A stretch of DNA of 64,000 nt from Cytophagaceae bacterium (GCA_006969745.1 CP030886.1:2081234-2145233), one strand, 5' to 3'. Shown: positions 24,733-34,047, numbered from the stretch's first letter. Translations and numbers: made by a program. Notes: generated from the letters alone by a model not told the origin.

Positions 24733-24746
24733 TTATCATTTGATAA
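24733..24746. promoter_or_regulatory. Palindrome upstream of BLUF gene 3 (TTATCA-TT-TGATAA)
   Basis: Same 14-bp sequence as 24211-24224, in the 97-bp gap between the two BLUF genes, 33 bp before the second start. Conservation of sequence and distance, while flanking bases differ, argues for function rather than simple inheritance from the duplication. Confidence 0.6.
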
Positions 24747-24779
24747 GTTTTCTTTTCAATAACCAACAACTGAAACCGA

Positions 24780-25205
24780 ATGAGTTCACTGCACCGACTG
24801 GTATACACCAGCTTTAGAAAATCAAATTGCGACGAAAAAGAAATCGAAAAAATCCTCGAATCGTGCAAGAAGAATAATCCTCAAAGAGATATCACGGGTA
24901 TCTTGCTCCATTCAGACAAGCGATTCATCCAGTACATTGAAGGCCAAAAAGATGAGGTTCTTGAATTATATAACCTCATCAAGGATGATGATCGCCATAC
25001 CAGCGTGAATCAGCGAAATTTCGAACCTATTGATAAACGCATATTTCCAAGCTGGGAAATGGGCTACAAGGACGTTGACAAGATTGAATTTGACACAGAA
25101 GCTTCTAATGAGGATCAAAATACATTCAATGGTCTCATTAAAGATGAGCTTGATTTTGATGACAATGCCTTGAGAATTTTACAGCTTTTCTTCAAAATGG
25201 CCTAG
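24780..25205 (+). CDS. BLUF domain photoreceptor, tandem copy 2
   Basis: A 141-residue paralogue of the preceding gene with all BLUF residues: Tyr in LVYTS, Asn in KNNPQRDITGILL, Gln in FIQYIEG and FPSWEMGY. The two proteins are similar along their whole length, including the C-terminal IKDELDFDDNALRILQLFF helix, and differ mostly at surface positions. Separate copies of the upstream palindrome suggest each gene has its own promoter. The pair could form homo- or heterodimers with different photocycle rates, a hypothesis only. Confidence 0.93.
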   Translation: MSSLHRLVYTSFRKSNCDEKEIEKILESCKKNNPQRDITGILLHSDKRFIQYIEGQKDEVLELYNLIKDDDRHTSVNQRNFEPIDKRIFPSWEMGYKDVDKIEFDTEASNEDQNTFNGLIKDELDFDDNALRILQLFFKMA

Positions 25206-25212
25206 CTCATTT

Positions 25213-25228
25213 TGTATCTTTAGATACA
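25213..25228. promoter_or_regulatory. Perfect inverted repeat reaching the phzF start codon
   Basis: TGTATCT (25213-25219), TT, AGATACA (25222-25228); the last A is the A of the ATG. The segment also contains TATCTTTA, close to the Bacteroidota -7 box TAnnTTTG. Binding here would block initiation of phzF, so it could be an operator overlapping a very short leader. Confidence 0.45.
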
Positions 25229-26016
25229 TGAAGCTACCATTTTACCAAGTCGATGCCTTTACAGATCATTTATTTGCAGGAAATCCGGCAGCAGTTGTGC
25301 CTATCGGGGACGAATGGCCCATGGATGATGTACTGCAAAAAATAGCTATCGAAAACAACCTCTCAGAGACTGCTTTCTTTCAAGATCAAGGCGATTTTTT
25401 TGAATTGCGATGGTTCACGCCGGAGTTTGAAATTGATCTATGTGGCCATGCTACACTTGCCTCAGCTCATGTGATTTACAACCATCTGGGGTACGACAAA
25501 GACCAGATTGATTTCGAAACGATGAGCGGTCCATTGATTGTAAAGCGAAAAGATCATCTGCTACAGCTCGATTTTCCATCTAGAAAGCCGGAGCCTGCAG
25601 ACATGAAAGAAGGCTTGCTAAAAGCGTTTTCAATTGCACCAACTGAGGTGCTTAAATCGCGCGACTGGGTGCTGGTTTACCCAAGTGAAGCAGACGTACG
25701 GGCGCTGAAGGTAAATGAGAGCCTGCTCAGCCCGGCACAGTTTGACAAAGGGGGGATCATCTGCACAGCAAAAGGGGATGGAGTCGATTTTGTATCTCGA
25801 TTCTTCTTTCCGGGAGGTGCCTTGTTTGAAGATCCGGTGACTGGCTCTTCTCACTGCTCGCTTATTCCCTATTGGTCTGAAAAACTGGGCAAAAAAGAAA
25901 TGATTGCCTACCAGTTGTCTGAAAGAAAAGGATATCTCAATTGCTCAGATCTTGGTGATCGTGTGTTGATTGCGGGCAATGCGGTCACATACATGACGGG
26001 TGAGATTGAGGTTTAG
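25228..26016 (+). CDS. PhzF family isomerase
   Basis: 262 residues of the PhzF/diaminopimelate-epimerase-like fold. The catalytic Glu is E47 in NNLSETAFF; other signatures are AFTDHLFAGNPAAVV at the start, LCGHATLASAHVIY near 75, and FEDPVTGSSHCSL near 205. True phenazine biosynthesis genes are absent, so this is one of the many PhzF-like isomerases of unknown substrate. It starts 22 bp after the second BLUF gene stop but has its own inverted repeat at the start codon. Confidence 0.92.
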   Translation: MKLPFYQVDAFTDHLFAGNPAAVVPIGDEWPMDDVLQKIAIENNLSETAFFQDQGDFFELRWFTPEFEIDLCGHATLASAHVIYNHLGYDKDQIDFETMSGPLIVKRKDHLLQLDFPSRKPEPADMKEGLLKAFSIAPTEVLKSRDWVLVYPSEADVRALKVNESLLSPAQFDKGGIICTAKGDGVDFVSRFFFPGGALFEDPVTGSSHCSLIPYWSEKLGKKEMIAYQLSERKGYLNCSDLGDRVLIAGNAVTYMTGEIEV

Positions 26017-26076
26017 AAAAAAGGCCACTTGAATCAAAAAAATAACTCAAGCAGCCTGCTCTACTATAATACAAAC

Positions 26077-26697
26077 TCAAATAGGGAAATCCGGATTGGC
26101 TAAAACTTCATCCAGCTGCTGGATGTGTCGTTGCGTGTGTGCGCTTATAAACACAAGCCAGTGATAGCCACTGATCTCACCAAGCGGACCAAAATCTTTA
26201 TAATATCCTTTCAGTGGTTTTTCCACAGAATTAACATAATCCATCGTTTCACTACGCCTCTTTTTAAACGACGAGATGAATTCCTTTGAATTAGCAAACT
26301 GACCTTCCGGTTGAATGTGTTCCGGTGCTTTAAATTTCCGTTCACGATTTTGTAGAAAGTCGATGATGAAGGTCACCTTTTCCTTTACATAAGCCTCTGA
26401 TTGCGGCTTAAAGGTGGTTGTGTCCATGGCATCAGCACGGCTCACCAAGTTTTCTTCTGTTTTAAAAATATGTTCACAGATTTCAGCGGGTGACCAGGCA
26501 GTTTCATTCGCTTTAAATGTCCATTGATCTTCATTCAAATTTTTGATTCTACTGAAAAGCTCTTTTTGCGATTGCTTCAGATAATCGTTGATGTACTTAC
26601 GGTCTTCTTTTGTCAGGTCCCCTTCTTTCAATGTAGAAAAGGATGAGCCGATGATCCATACAATCATCAACATCATAGTGCTTAAATACTTTTTCAT
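26077..26697 (-). CDS. Exported DinB family protein
   Basis: 206 residues. A signal peptide (residues 1-25) precedes a DinB/YfiT four-helix bundle. The expected metal-binding histidines are in SPAEICEHIFKTEEN (about 75) and FISAHTQRHIQQLDEVL (about 185), the latter with the family H-x3-H spacing. DinB proteins are probably metal-dependent thiol transferases; an exported form is less usual than the cytoplasmic form seen at 46 kb. It stands apart from its neighbours. Confidence 0.85.
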   Translation of the reverse strand: MKKYLSTMMLMIVWIIGSSFSTLKEGDLTKEDRKYINDYLKQSQKELFSRIKNLNEDQWTFKANETAWSPAEICEHIFKTEENLVSRADAMDTTTFKPQSEAYVKEKVTFIIDFLQNRERKFKAPEHIQPEGQFANSKEFISSFKKRRSETMDYVNSVEKPLKGYYKDFGPLGEISGYHWLVFISAHTQRHIQQLDEVLANPDFPI

Positions 26698-26772
26698 GAT
26701 TTTTTTTAGCCAATCCTACGACGGCAATGGGCCGGCGATCATGAAAATGAAAAGCGAAAAGCTGAATGGTAG

Positions 26773-27594
26773 CTATTTTCTGGCTGAATGGTCAGATGAA
26801 AGCCAGGTTTTTAGCTCGGGACTTTTGTAGCGACTTACAGAAATAAAGCCTGCAAGGTTATCCAGTTGAAGTTTGAGTTTATTGTTTACGTCCTTTTGGA
26901 CAGACCTTATCGCAGTTTTTGAAACGATTGTTTGCCGGTTCGCACGGAAGAAATATTCTGATAATTTTTCTTCAACCTCACTGAGCGATTCATACTGTGT
27001 CACAATTTTGTTTCCTGTATGATCAATCAGAAAAACACACCCATTCTGATGCAGAAAATAAGCAATTTCATTTTCGTCAATGGTTCGCATTTCGCCATTT
27101 CTCACAATAGAAAACTTATCGCTGGTGGCAGCTACCTGATTGAGAGTTCGACCCTGCTTTTTTGTGTAACTGCGAAGGATGAAAACGCCTGTCTCAATAA
27201 GAGAGATCATCAGACATACACCCAACAATCCGACGAATCGAAAGGGATCCATTACGTATTGAAAGACGATCATTTGAATGATGCTCAGCAGGGAGAAAAT
27301 GAGTGTGCAGTAAAGGAGGTTGGATCGAACAATTAGCCAAACTGAGTCGATGCTGAAGTGCAACTTTGATTTACGGGAAAGTCTGCGATAATTCCATGTG
27401 TTAGTCTCACATATGCAAAGCCCATAGATGAGAAAAATGGTAAATGGAATTAAGGGAAATTGGTACTCCGAAGAGAAAGGCAGACGCTGATAAGTGATCA
27501 GATGTGTCATAAAAAAGGCAAGCAAAACCATCAAGCTGCGTCTGACGGTGTTGTCACTAACCTTGATTTTTTGGTGTGGAAGGGCAATTGTCAT
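26773..27594 (-). CDS. LytTR transcription regulator with membrane N-terminus (first)
   Basis: 273 residues. The first 145 hold four hydrophobic helices (LMVLLAFFMTHLITY, FPLIPFTIFLIYGLCI and two more), replacing the usual receiver domain. The C-terminal 100 residues are a LytTR DNA-binding domain: NEIAYFLHQNGCVFLIDHTG, YESLSEVEEKLSEYFFRANR, QTIVSKTAIRSVQ. Such proteins are membrane-bound transcription factors that likely respond to an envelope or membrane signal. It resembles the second LytTR gene at 30.4-31.2 kb in design but not closely in sequence. Confidence 0.87.
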   Translation of the reverse strand: MTIALPHQKIKVSDNTVRRSLMVLLAFFMTHLITYQRLPFSSEYQFPLIPFTIFLIYGLCICETNTWNYRRLSRKSKLHFSIDSVWLIVRSNLLYCTLIFSLLSIIQMIVFQYVMDPFRFVGLLGVCLMISLIETGVFILRSYTKKQGRTLNQVAATSDKFSIVRNGEMRTIDENEIAYFLHQNGCVFLIDHTGNKIVTQYESLSEVEEKLSEYFFRANRQTIVSKTAIRSVQKDVNNKLKLQLDNLAGFISVSRYKSPELKTWLSSDHSARK

Positions 27595-27650
27595 GATATC
27601 AATTTAACCAGATTTGGCCCATCATGTCCACAAAAATTACACGAAAGGCA

Positions 27651-29705
27651 TCACCTGGAAGCTTTCACCAGTCTGAAAACCTGACCACTTTCTTTGAGTT
27701 GTAAATAGTAGACACCAGACGGCAATTGTTCCATTGAAATGATGTGCGTTCCCTTTTCCAATCCATTCGAGTAAACGACTTTACCGGAAGCATCCATTAG
27801 TTCAACGGTATTTCGGATCCTGTCACCTAGCTCAAGTGTTAGCTGATCCGAGACAGGGTTTGGATAGATCTTGAAGTTGCTTTGATCTCCAATGCTTAGC
27901 ACATCAACGACCGTTAGCGATTGCTCTACGTCAGATGCGGCCAGGTAATTTGCATTTCCCGACTGTGAAGCTGTTATTGTTGTTGTGCCTGTGCCAATGA
28001 TGGTCACCTCGTTGCTTGCATTCACAGTGGCAACAGAAGTGTTTGAAGAAGTATAGCTGACATCCAGACCTGAGGAGGCTGTTGCAGAAAGTGAAAAAGG
28101 GTTACTACCTACTTCTTTGATAGGTAATGAACCAAATGTAATGGTTTGAGCCGCTTTGTTTACCACTAATTCTCTTACTACATCAGTAGCAGCATTGTAA
28201 TCGTCATCTCCAGCCTGAGAGGCAGTGATATTGCAAGTGCCGGCACCAATGATAGTTACGGTGGTTCCGTTAATTTCTGCCACGTTTTCATCGGAGCTTT
28301 CAAAGCTCACATCCAGACCGGACGAGCTGGTAGCGGTCAAGTTGAAGTCGCTATCGCCAAAGGTCACACTAGAGAGTTGATCGAAGGTGATTGTTTGATC
28401 TTCCTTAGGCGAAAGATTGTATTTCCATAAATCAAACTCGTCCTCTATATCATCACTTCCTATGAAGTAAAGCTCATCTTTGAAAATGGTCTTGAGGTCA
28501 TGAACATAAAAATCAGGAGCAGTTTCGATTACAGAAGCACCATCGGTAGGATTGTAGATGCCAAGATTATTATCAATGCGATAATAGAGGTTCTCTCCAT
28601 CAGAAAGGATCTCAGTTCTGCTATTGACATCTGGCACCACAATGGTTGTTCCTTCTTCCGTTCCGTCTGATTTCCAAAGATCTGATTTAGCCACAAAATA
28701 GATTTCGCCCATGAATTCAATAAAATTTTCAGGGAAACCATCTCCGGCGCTTTCATCAAGATCTTTTACCAAGCCTGTCCCTCCAGCTGTTCCGTCCGTT
28801 TTGTATAGCTCTATTCCAGCGGCATCATCAGCGGCACGAAAATAAAGATTGGTGCCAGCCGCTACCATAGGGTCGTTTATTGGTCCGCTGGTGCCCATGT
28901 CTGTCAGCTTTTCAGTTCCCTCCACGGTCCCATCTGATATCCATACTTCATCCATCGTAGGATCACTGCTGGTGAAATTGTAGAACAATATGTTCCCCTG
29001 ATGAAATGTGACATGTTCGGGGTTGGCATCAGTGCCTAAGTCAGAAAGTTTAGTGGTTCCGGCGTCTGTCCCATCCGATTTCCACAGGCCAAATTCTGAC
29101 GCATCAGCTGCAATGAAATAGAGGGTGCCGTTGGCATTGGCAATGTATCTAACAAGTGATCCTGTAGAACCGGTTTTGATGTCTTTTACCTGCACTGTAC
29201 CGCTTTCTGTCCCATCAGATATCCATAATTCCTCACCGTCTTCGTCTTGGCCGGTAAATGCCACACCGCCATTAAATTCTACAATGTATTCTGAGTCAAA
29301 TCCGAAATTGTTTCCGGAGTAGATGTCTTTAACCAATACGGTTCCTGCCTCGGTTCCGTCAGACTTCCATAGCTCTTGTCCTGTCGATGTACCTTCATTT
29401 GCAGCAAAGTATAAAATGTCATTTACCACAATGCCAGGCGGTTGATTGGGCAGCCCGCTTCCAGAGGAGTGAATATCTTTTAGAATTCCGGTTCCGGTCG
29501 CTGTCCCGTCAGATATCCACAGTTCCCTTCCGTTTGCTGAAGATGTTGTTGCAAAAAAGATGAATTCACTGTTTTGGTCTATATAGTTCCAGCTAGACCC
29601 CAGAGAGGCATTTCCATCAAAAACTAAATCGTATTCTTCTTGAGCGTTTGAATAGAAAAACAGGCATAATGCAATGCTAAAGCAGATAATTTTGTGGTGT
29701 AACAT
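27651..29705 (-). CDS. T9SS-secreted protein with ELWxxDGT repeats and Ig-like domains
   Basis: 684 residues. After a signal peptide (1-21) come about eight ELWxxDGTxxGT repeats (ELWISDGTATGT, ELWKSDGTEAGT, LWKSDGTDAGT), a Bacteroidota hyalin-like/propeller motif. Two Ig-like modules follow (QTITFDQLSSVTFGDSDF and QTITFGSLPIKEVGSNPF), each about 80 residues. The last 75 residues are a type A T9SS sorting domain: FKIYPNPVSDQLTLEL, GKVVYSNGLEKG, LPSGVYYLQLKESGQ. It should be exported across the outer membrane and attached to the surface or released. A TGAGGGT/ACCCTCA hairpin (29708-29730) lies at its start. Function beyond surface display unknown. Confidence 0.92.
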   Translation of the reverse strand: MLHHKIICFSIALCLFFYSNAQEEYDLVFDGNASLGSSWNYIDQNSEFIFFATTSSANGRELWISDGTATGTGILKDIHSSGSGLPNQPPGIVVNDILYFAANEGTSTGQELWKSDGTEAGTVLVKDIYSGNNFGFDSEYIVEFNGGVAFTGQDEDGEELWISDGTESGTVQVKDIKTGSTGSLVRYIANANGTLYFIAADASEFGLWKSDGTDAGTTKLSDLGTDANPEHVTFHQGNILFYNFTSSDPTMDEVWISDGTVEGTEKLTDMGTSGPINDPMVAAGTNLYFRAADDAAGIELYKTDGTAGGTGLVKDLDESAGDGFPENFIEFMGEIYFVAKSDLWKSDGTEEGTTIVVPDVNSRTEILSDGENLYYRIDNNLGIYNPTDGASVIETAPDFYVHDLKTIFKDELYFIGSDDIEDEFDLWKYNLSPKEDQTITFDQLSSVTFGDSDFNLTATSSSGLDVSFESSDENVAEINGTTVTIIGAGTCNITASQAGDDDYNAATDVVRELVVNKAAQTITFGSLPIKEVGSNPFSLSATASSGLDVSYTSSNTSVATVNASNEVTIIGTGTTTITASQSGNANYLAASDVEQSLTVVDVLSIGDQSNFKIYPNPVSDQLTLELGDRIRNTVELMDASGKVVYSNGLEKGTHIISMEQLPSGVYYLQLKESGQVFRLVKASR

Positions 29706-29758
29706 GGTGAGGGTGAGTTGATTACCCTCAATTTAGATAAAAATTGGAATATCGAGAG

Positions 29759-30274
29759 TTATTTTTTGAAAACCATCCTGCCGGAATAGTAGAGAGCAAA
29801 AAAAGTTGGCCCGGTAAAAAGCATGAATATGATGAATGCAACAACGTAACCCGATAGAGTCAAAAATTCACCTAATTGAATGGAGTTTCCACCAGGATCA
29901 CTTAAGATGGTAAATAACAAAGGCGCTGCTACCAAACCGACCAGCATTAAATCAAGTCCAAACGCCAGCTTCCACCAGTTTTCCATTTGGTTTGTGAATG
30001 CTTTTGACACAATAAGTAAGCATAACACAACGATGCTGCCCACTACTAATGGGACCAGTATCCCAGCTGGAAGTTCAATCAGTCCGAAGGAATATCCAGC
30101 ATAATTCGGATCCAGAAATCCTCTAAATGGCGCAACAAGATTAACAAGGAGGTAAGGAAGGTGCGCTATTCCAAACCAAAGCAATGGTCTTGTAAACCTC
30201 TTTTTCTTTAATAAGTAGGCAAACCATATAGCATATGCACCAAAAAGTATAAATCCGAAGTGAAGCCAAGTCAT
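29759..30274 (-). CDS. Multi-span membrane protein of unknown family
   Basis: 171 residues with five predicted membrane helices. It begins MTWLHFGFILFGAYAIW and ends FFALYYSGRMVFKK. Pro and Gly are frequent within helices (LPAGILVPLVVGSIVV). I recognise no named family. It lies between a T9SS cargo gene and a LytTR gene on the same strand, 77 bp from the latter, so co-expression with the LytTR is possible. Confidence 0.7.
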   Translation of the reverse strand: MTWLHFGFILFGAYAIWFAYLLKKKRFTRPLLWFGIAHLPYLLVNLVAPFRGFLDPNYAGYSFGLIELPAGILVPLVVGSIVVLCLLIVSKAFTNQMENWWKLAFGLDLMLVGLVAAPLLFTILSDPGGNSIQLGEFLTLSGYVVAFIIFMLFTGPTFFALYYSGRMVFKK

Positions 30275-30351
30275 AATTTTGTTTTTTTCAAATAGATCGA
30301 ATTAGCCCACAGAATGTTTTCAGAACCGATGTAGATGTGGCGAGTGGAAAC

Positions 30352-31173
30352 TTATTTGTGGTGGATGAATAGCTTGTCAACGTTTGTTTGAAAGCTGCGA
30401 GAAACCGGAACCTCGATCTTACGATCCTTATACACCAAAATCAAACTTCCTTTCTTCTCTGGTTTCAAAACAAAGATGGTATTTATGATAACTGATCGAT
30501 GAATTCTAATAAATTGAGGAAAGGGCTTAAGTTGATTTTCAATATCGGAAAGTGTTACTCGCAAGACATCTTTTTTAAGTTGAGGTGCATCACTTATTTG
30601 ATAAACATCTACATAATTATCATCCGATTGGAAGTACAACGTTCCGCTTAATTCGATAGAAAGCTGCTCTTTAATACTTCCCTTTAACACCAAGATGTCA
30701 GGCGTTGATTTTAGATCTCCTACCATAGAATGATAATATCGGTATCTGGCGTAGAGTAAGAATGGAATATAAGTGAAAGTATAAATCAGCAGACTCGCCA
30801 TCCAGATTTCACCATACTCTTTAAGATCAATGCAGGTACCGGGGCAGAAATATTCTCTAACCCAGTAGATCGCATGAGCCATCAACGCAATCTTTAAAAA
30901 CCAGAGAAAAAGATTAGAACCGATATCTACTCTTGCTCTTTTCCAGAATGTTGAAACGGCATCTACCAGCATACTTATTAGAGGCCATATTATAGCAAAG
31001 AGTAGTACAAACAATATAAGCCCAACGATGCTCAGGTTGTTGTTGTAGATGCCAAAAGGTTGAGTGATTGTTAGAAACACCCAAATAAACATCCCGGATC
31101 CGAAGTGATAAATCCACCAATATCGCGGACTGTTATACAGCCAAAGGAAATAGGTGTGATTTTTAATAATCAT
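30352..31173 (-). CDS. LytTR transcription regulator with membrane N-terminus (second)
   Basis: 273 residues. Four hydrophobic helices occupy the first 140 residues (FGSGMFIWVFLTITQPFGIY, IVGLILFVLLFAIIWPLI). The LytTR domain covers about 175-273: ELSGTLYFQSDDNYVDVYQI, LRVTLSDIENQLKPFPQFIR, IHRSVIINTIFVLKPEKK and EVPVSRSFQTNVDKLF. A Cys pair (FCPGTC) sits in a periplasmic-side loop around residue 95 and could be redox-sensitive. The start lies 9 bp after the stop of the FAD/Fe-S dehydrogenase, so it is in an operon with a respiratory-type enzyme. Confidence 0.87.
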   Translation of the reverse strand: MIIKNHTYFLWLYNSPRYWWIYHFGSGMFIWVFLTITQPFGIYNNNLSIVGLILFVLLFAIIWPLISMLVDAVSTFWKRARVDIGSNLFLWFLKIALMAHAIYWVREYFCPGTCIDLKEYGEIWMASLLIYTFTYIPFLLYARYRYYHSMVGDLKSTPDILVLKGSIKEQLSIELSGTLYFQSDDNYVDVYQISDAPQLKKDVLRVTLSDIENQLKPFPQFIRIHRSVIINTIFVLKPEKKGSLILVYKDRKIEVPVSRSFQTNVDKLFIHHK

Positions 31174-31182
31174 TTTTCACCA

Positions 31183-34047
31183 CTATAATATCTCTACAAT
31201 ATGGCGGGCAACCTTCTTCGTACCATCCCAGATTTGATGACGGCAGGAAGTACCGGATGCAAGAATTATCGTGTCTTCTTCAGCCTCTCTCACTTTCGGA
31301 AATAAGACCAGTTCACCTATCTTCATCGACACATCAAAATGCTCCTTTTCATAGCCAAATGAACCTGCCATCCCACAGCATCCACTAGGAATCATTTCTA
31401 CTTTGAAGTTTTCAGCGGCTTTAAGCACTTCCATGGTGGGCACCATTGATGAAATGGCTTTTTGATGGCAATGTCCATGCACCATTATCTTGAGAGTTTT
31501 ACGCGGTAGGTCTTCGGATTTTAATCTTCCCTCCTTTAATTCTTGTGCCAAAAACTCTTCTATTGTGAATGTTTGCTCAGCCACCTTCAAAGCTTTCTTC
31601 TTCTCTTCTCCTCTCAACAGGTCCGGATACTCATCTCTGAAAGTTAGAATTGCTGAAGGTTCGATACCAATCAGGCATGCATCCTTTTTAAGTAAAGAGT
31701 GGAATAAATCCACATTCATTTTAGCCAATTCCCTTGCTTCTTCAAGCATCCCTTTTGAGAGGTAAGCTCTGCCACTTATTTCATGGTTTGCCGCTCGAAC
31801 CTCATATCCCATGCGATCCAGAAGCATGATGGCCTTTTTGCCAATTTCCACATCCAGATAATTGGTAAACTCATCAAAGAAGAAATAGACCGTCTTTTTT
31901 GATTCTCGCTGTAACGAATGAAATTTCTTGTCAAACCATGATCGAAGCGTTTGGTTGGCCATTTTCGGAATAGACCTTCCTCCTGCAAATCCGAGCAACG
32001 GTTTAGACAAGTTTCTAGTCAGGTTGAATGCCCATGGTACTTTCTCGAATCGTTCCATGCTTTTCGCATAGTTGGCAATCATTTTGGTGCGAAAAGGGAT
32101 GCCAGTATCTTTCATGGACTGATATTGCCACTCCGCTTTCAGCTTCCCCATGTCTACGTTAGACGGACACTCACTTTTGCAACCTTTACACGAAAGACAA
32201 AGGTCCATTACCTCTTTGATCTCCGGCTGAGTAAATGGATTAGCTTCCGTCGAGCGAGTGAGCATTTCACGCAAGATGTTTGCTCGGGCTCGAGTGGTAT
32301 CCTTCTCATCTCGCGTAGCTTGATAGCTTGGACACATTGTGCCTCCTGTAAGTTCAGATTTACGACAATCGCCAGATCCATTGCATAGTTCAGCGGATCG
32401 AACGATGCCTTGATCGTCTGAAAAATCTAAAATGGTTTCAAACTCCGGTGTCTCTTGATTTTTTTCATAGCGAAGAGAGGTGTCCATCGGAGCAGTATCA
32501 ACAATTTTACCTGGGTTAAAAAGGTTATTTGGATCCCAGGCTTGCTTCACATTTTTGAGTAGCTGATAGTTTTCCTCTCCAATCATTCTGGATATGAATT
32601 CGCCGCGCAAGCGTCCATCTCCGTGTTCTCCTGAAAGCGAACCATTGTATTTTTTAACCAGATCTGCGATCTCCTCGGCTATCGTTCGAAAGAGCTTTAC
32701 TCCTTCTTCGGTTTTTAGATTCAGGTAAGGCCTTAGGTGCAATTCGCCTGAGCCTGCGTGTGCATAATGCACACTATATAGGTCGTGCTTCTGCAAGATT
32801 TTATTGAAGTCACCGATGTAATTTGGCAGATCTTGAACGTCGACAGCTGTGTCCTCAATGACAGGAGCTGGCTTGGTATCTCCCGGAATATTGGAAAGTA
32901 ATCCGAGTCCGGCTTTACGTAAGTCCCACACCTTTTTCATGTCGTCGCCACGAATAATGGGGAAAGCATATCCCAGCCGCTGTTTCCCCAACTCGGTCAG
33001 GAAATTGAGAATGCGGATGTCTACTTCCTTCTCTGTTTCTCCGATCAATTCTACGACCAAAATAGCCTTTGGATCGCCCTCCACAAAAAAGCGATTGGCT
33101 GCTTGTTCCTTGTTTCTTGCTGTCGCTTCCAGGATGTAATGATCCATCAGCTCACATGCGTAGGGATTATAGTTGAGCGCAATGAGGTTTGATTTAAGGG
33201 CATCGTCAATTGTTTTGCAATGGATACAAACGAGTCGCTTATAACCCTCAGGAATTTTGGTGATTTTGAGTTTTGCTGCGGTGACAAAAGCCAAGGTTCC
33301 TTCAGAACCTGCAAGCAAAGAACAAAAATTGAATGGTTTCCCCTCCGGATTAAAAGGCTGCATTCGTGCCAATAAATCCAGCGCATAACCGGTGTTTCTC
33401 CTGGGAATATTTGGTTTTGGAAATTCTTTGTTGATGCGTTCAACATTTTTTTCATCCAAAAGAATCTCTGAGATATTTTCATACACTCGTGTTTCGAGCT
33501 CAGTCGATCCGCGGAGGTCTTCTGTCTCTTTGAAATGAGCTTTCGAACCGTCGGAAAGAAAGGCCTTGACTTCCAATAGGTGCTCACGAGTGCTACCATA
33601 GACAACCGAATTTGAACCGCAGCTATTATTACCAATCATCCCACCTATCATGGCGCGATTGGCAGTGGAGGTTTCCGGGGCAAAAAAGTAGCCATGTTTG
33701 GAAAGCTCCCGATTCAGTTCATCACGGACGATTCCCGGTTGTACCCATATATATTCCTCATCGGTATTGATCTCAAGGATCTCGGTAAAGTGTTTGGAAA
33801 CATCTACAACAATCCCTCCACCCACCACCTGTCCAGCTAGAGAGGTGCCTGCAGTTCTTGGGATAAGTGAAGTTTTGTTTGACTGAGCAAACAAGATCAG
33901 TTTCTTTAGATCCTCGTCATTCTTTGGGATGGCAACTGCCTGCGGAACTTCGCGATAAGCAGAAGCATCTGTTGCATAGATGCGTTTGATTGCCTCTTCT
34001 GTGTATAGTTGGCCTTTAAGGTTCTTTTTAAGGTCGGCAAAGTTCAT
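31183..34047 (-). CDS. FAD-binding and (Fe-S)-binding oxidoreductase, D-2-hydroxyacid dehydrogenase-like
   Basis: 954 residues, a fusion of GlcD-like and GlpC/GlcF-like halves. The PCMH-type FAD domain spans about 20-230 (SLIPRTAGTSLAGQVVGGGI, IGGMIGNNSCGSNSVVYG), the FAD-linked oxidase C-terminal domain about 270-530 (HAHAGSGELHLRPYLNL, LSGEHGDGRLRGEF). A ferredoxin-like region at about 550-640 has CNGSGDC, TMCPSYQAT and CLSCKGCKSECPS. The C-terminal CCG-type domain has HGHCHQKA and SGCCGMAGSFGYE. The architecture matches YdiJ-type D-lactate/D-2-hydroxyglutarate dehydrogenases feeding quinones. A LytTR regulator follows in the same operon. Confidence 0.92.
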   Translation of the reverse strand: MNFADLKKNLKGQLYTEEAIKRIYATDASAYREVPQAVAIPKNDEDLKKLILFAQSNKTSLIPRTAGTSLAGQVVGGGIVVDVSKHFTEILEINTDEEYIWVQPGIVRDELNRELSKHGYFFAPETSTANRAMIGGMIGNNSCGSNSVVYGSTREHLLEVKAFLSDGSKAHFKETEDLRGSTELETRVYENISEILLDEKNVERINKEFPKPNIPRRNTGYALDLLARMQPFNPEGKPFNFCSLLAGSEGTLAFVTAAKLKITKIPEGYKRLVCIHCKTIDDALKSNLIALNYNPYACELMDHYILEATARNKEQAANRFFVEGDPKAILVVELIGETEKEVDIRILNFLTELGKQRLGYAFPIIRGDDMKKVWDLRKAGLGLLSNIPGDTKPAPVIEDTAVDVQDLPNYIGDFNKILQKHDLYSVHYAHAGSGELHLRPYLNLKTEEGVKLFRTIAEEIADLVKKYNGSLSGEHGDGRLRGEFISRMIGEENYQLLKNVKQAWDPNNLFNPGKIVDTAPMDTSLRYEKNQETPEFETILDFSDDQGIVRSAELCNGSGDCRKSELTGGTMCPSYQATRDEKDTTRARANILREMLTRSTEANPFTQPEIKEVMDLCLSCKGCKSECPSNVDMGKLKAEWQYQSMKDTGIPFRTKMIANYAKSMERFEKVPWAFNLTRNLSKPLLGFAGGRSIPKMANQTLRSWFDKKFHSLQRESKKTVYFFFDEFTNYLDVEIGKKAIMLLDRMGYEVRAANHEISGRAYLSKGMLEEARELAKMNVDLFHSLLKKDACLIGIEPSAILTFRDEYPDLLRGEEKKKALKVAEQTFTIEEFLAQELKEGRLKSEDLPRKTLKIMVHGHCHQKAISSMVPTMEVLKAAENFKVEMIPSGCCGMAGSFGYEKEHFDVSMKIGELVLFPKVREAEEDTIILASGTSCRHQIWDGTKKVARHIVEIL

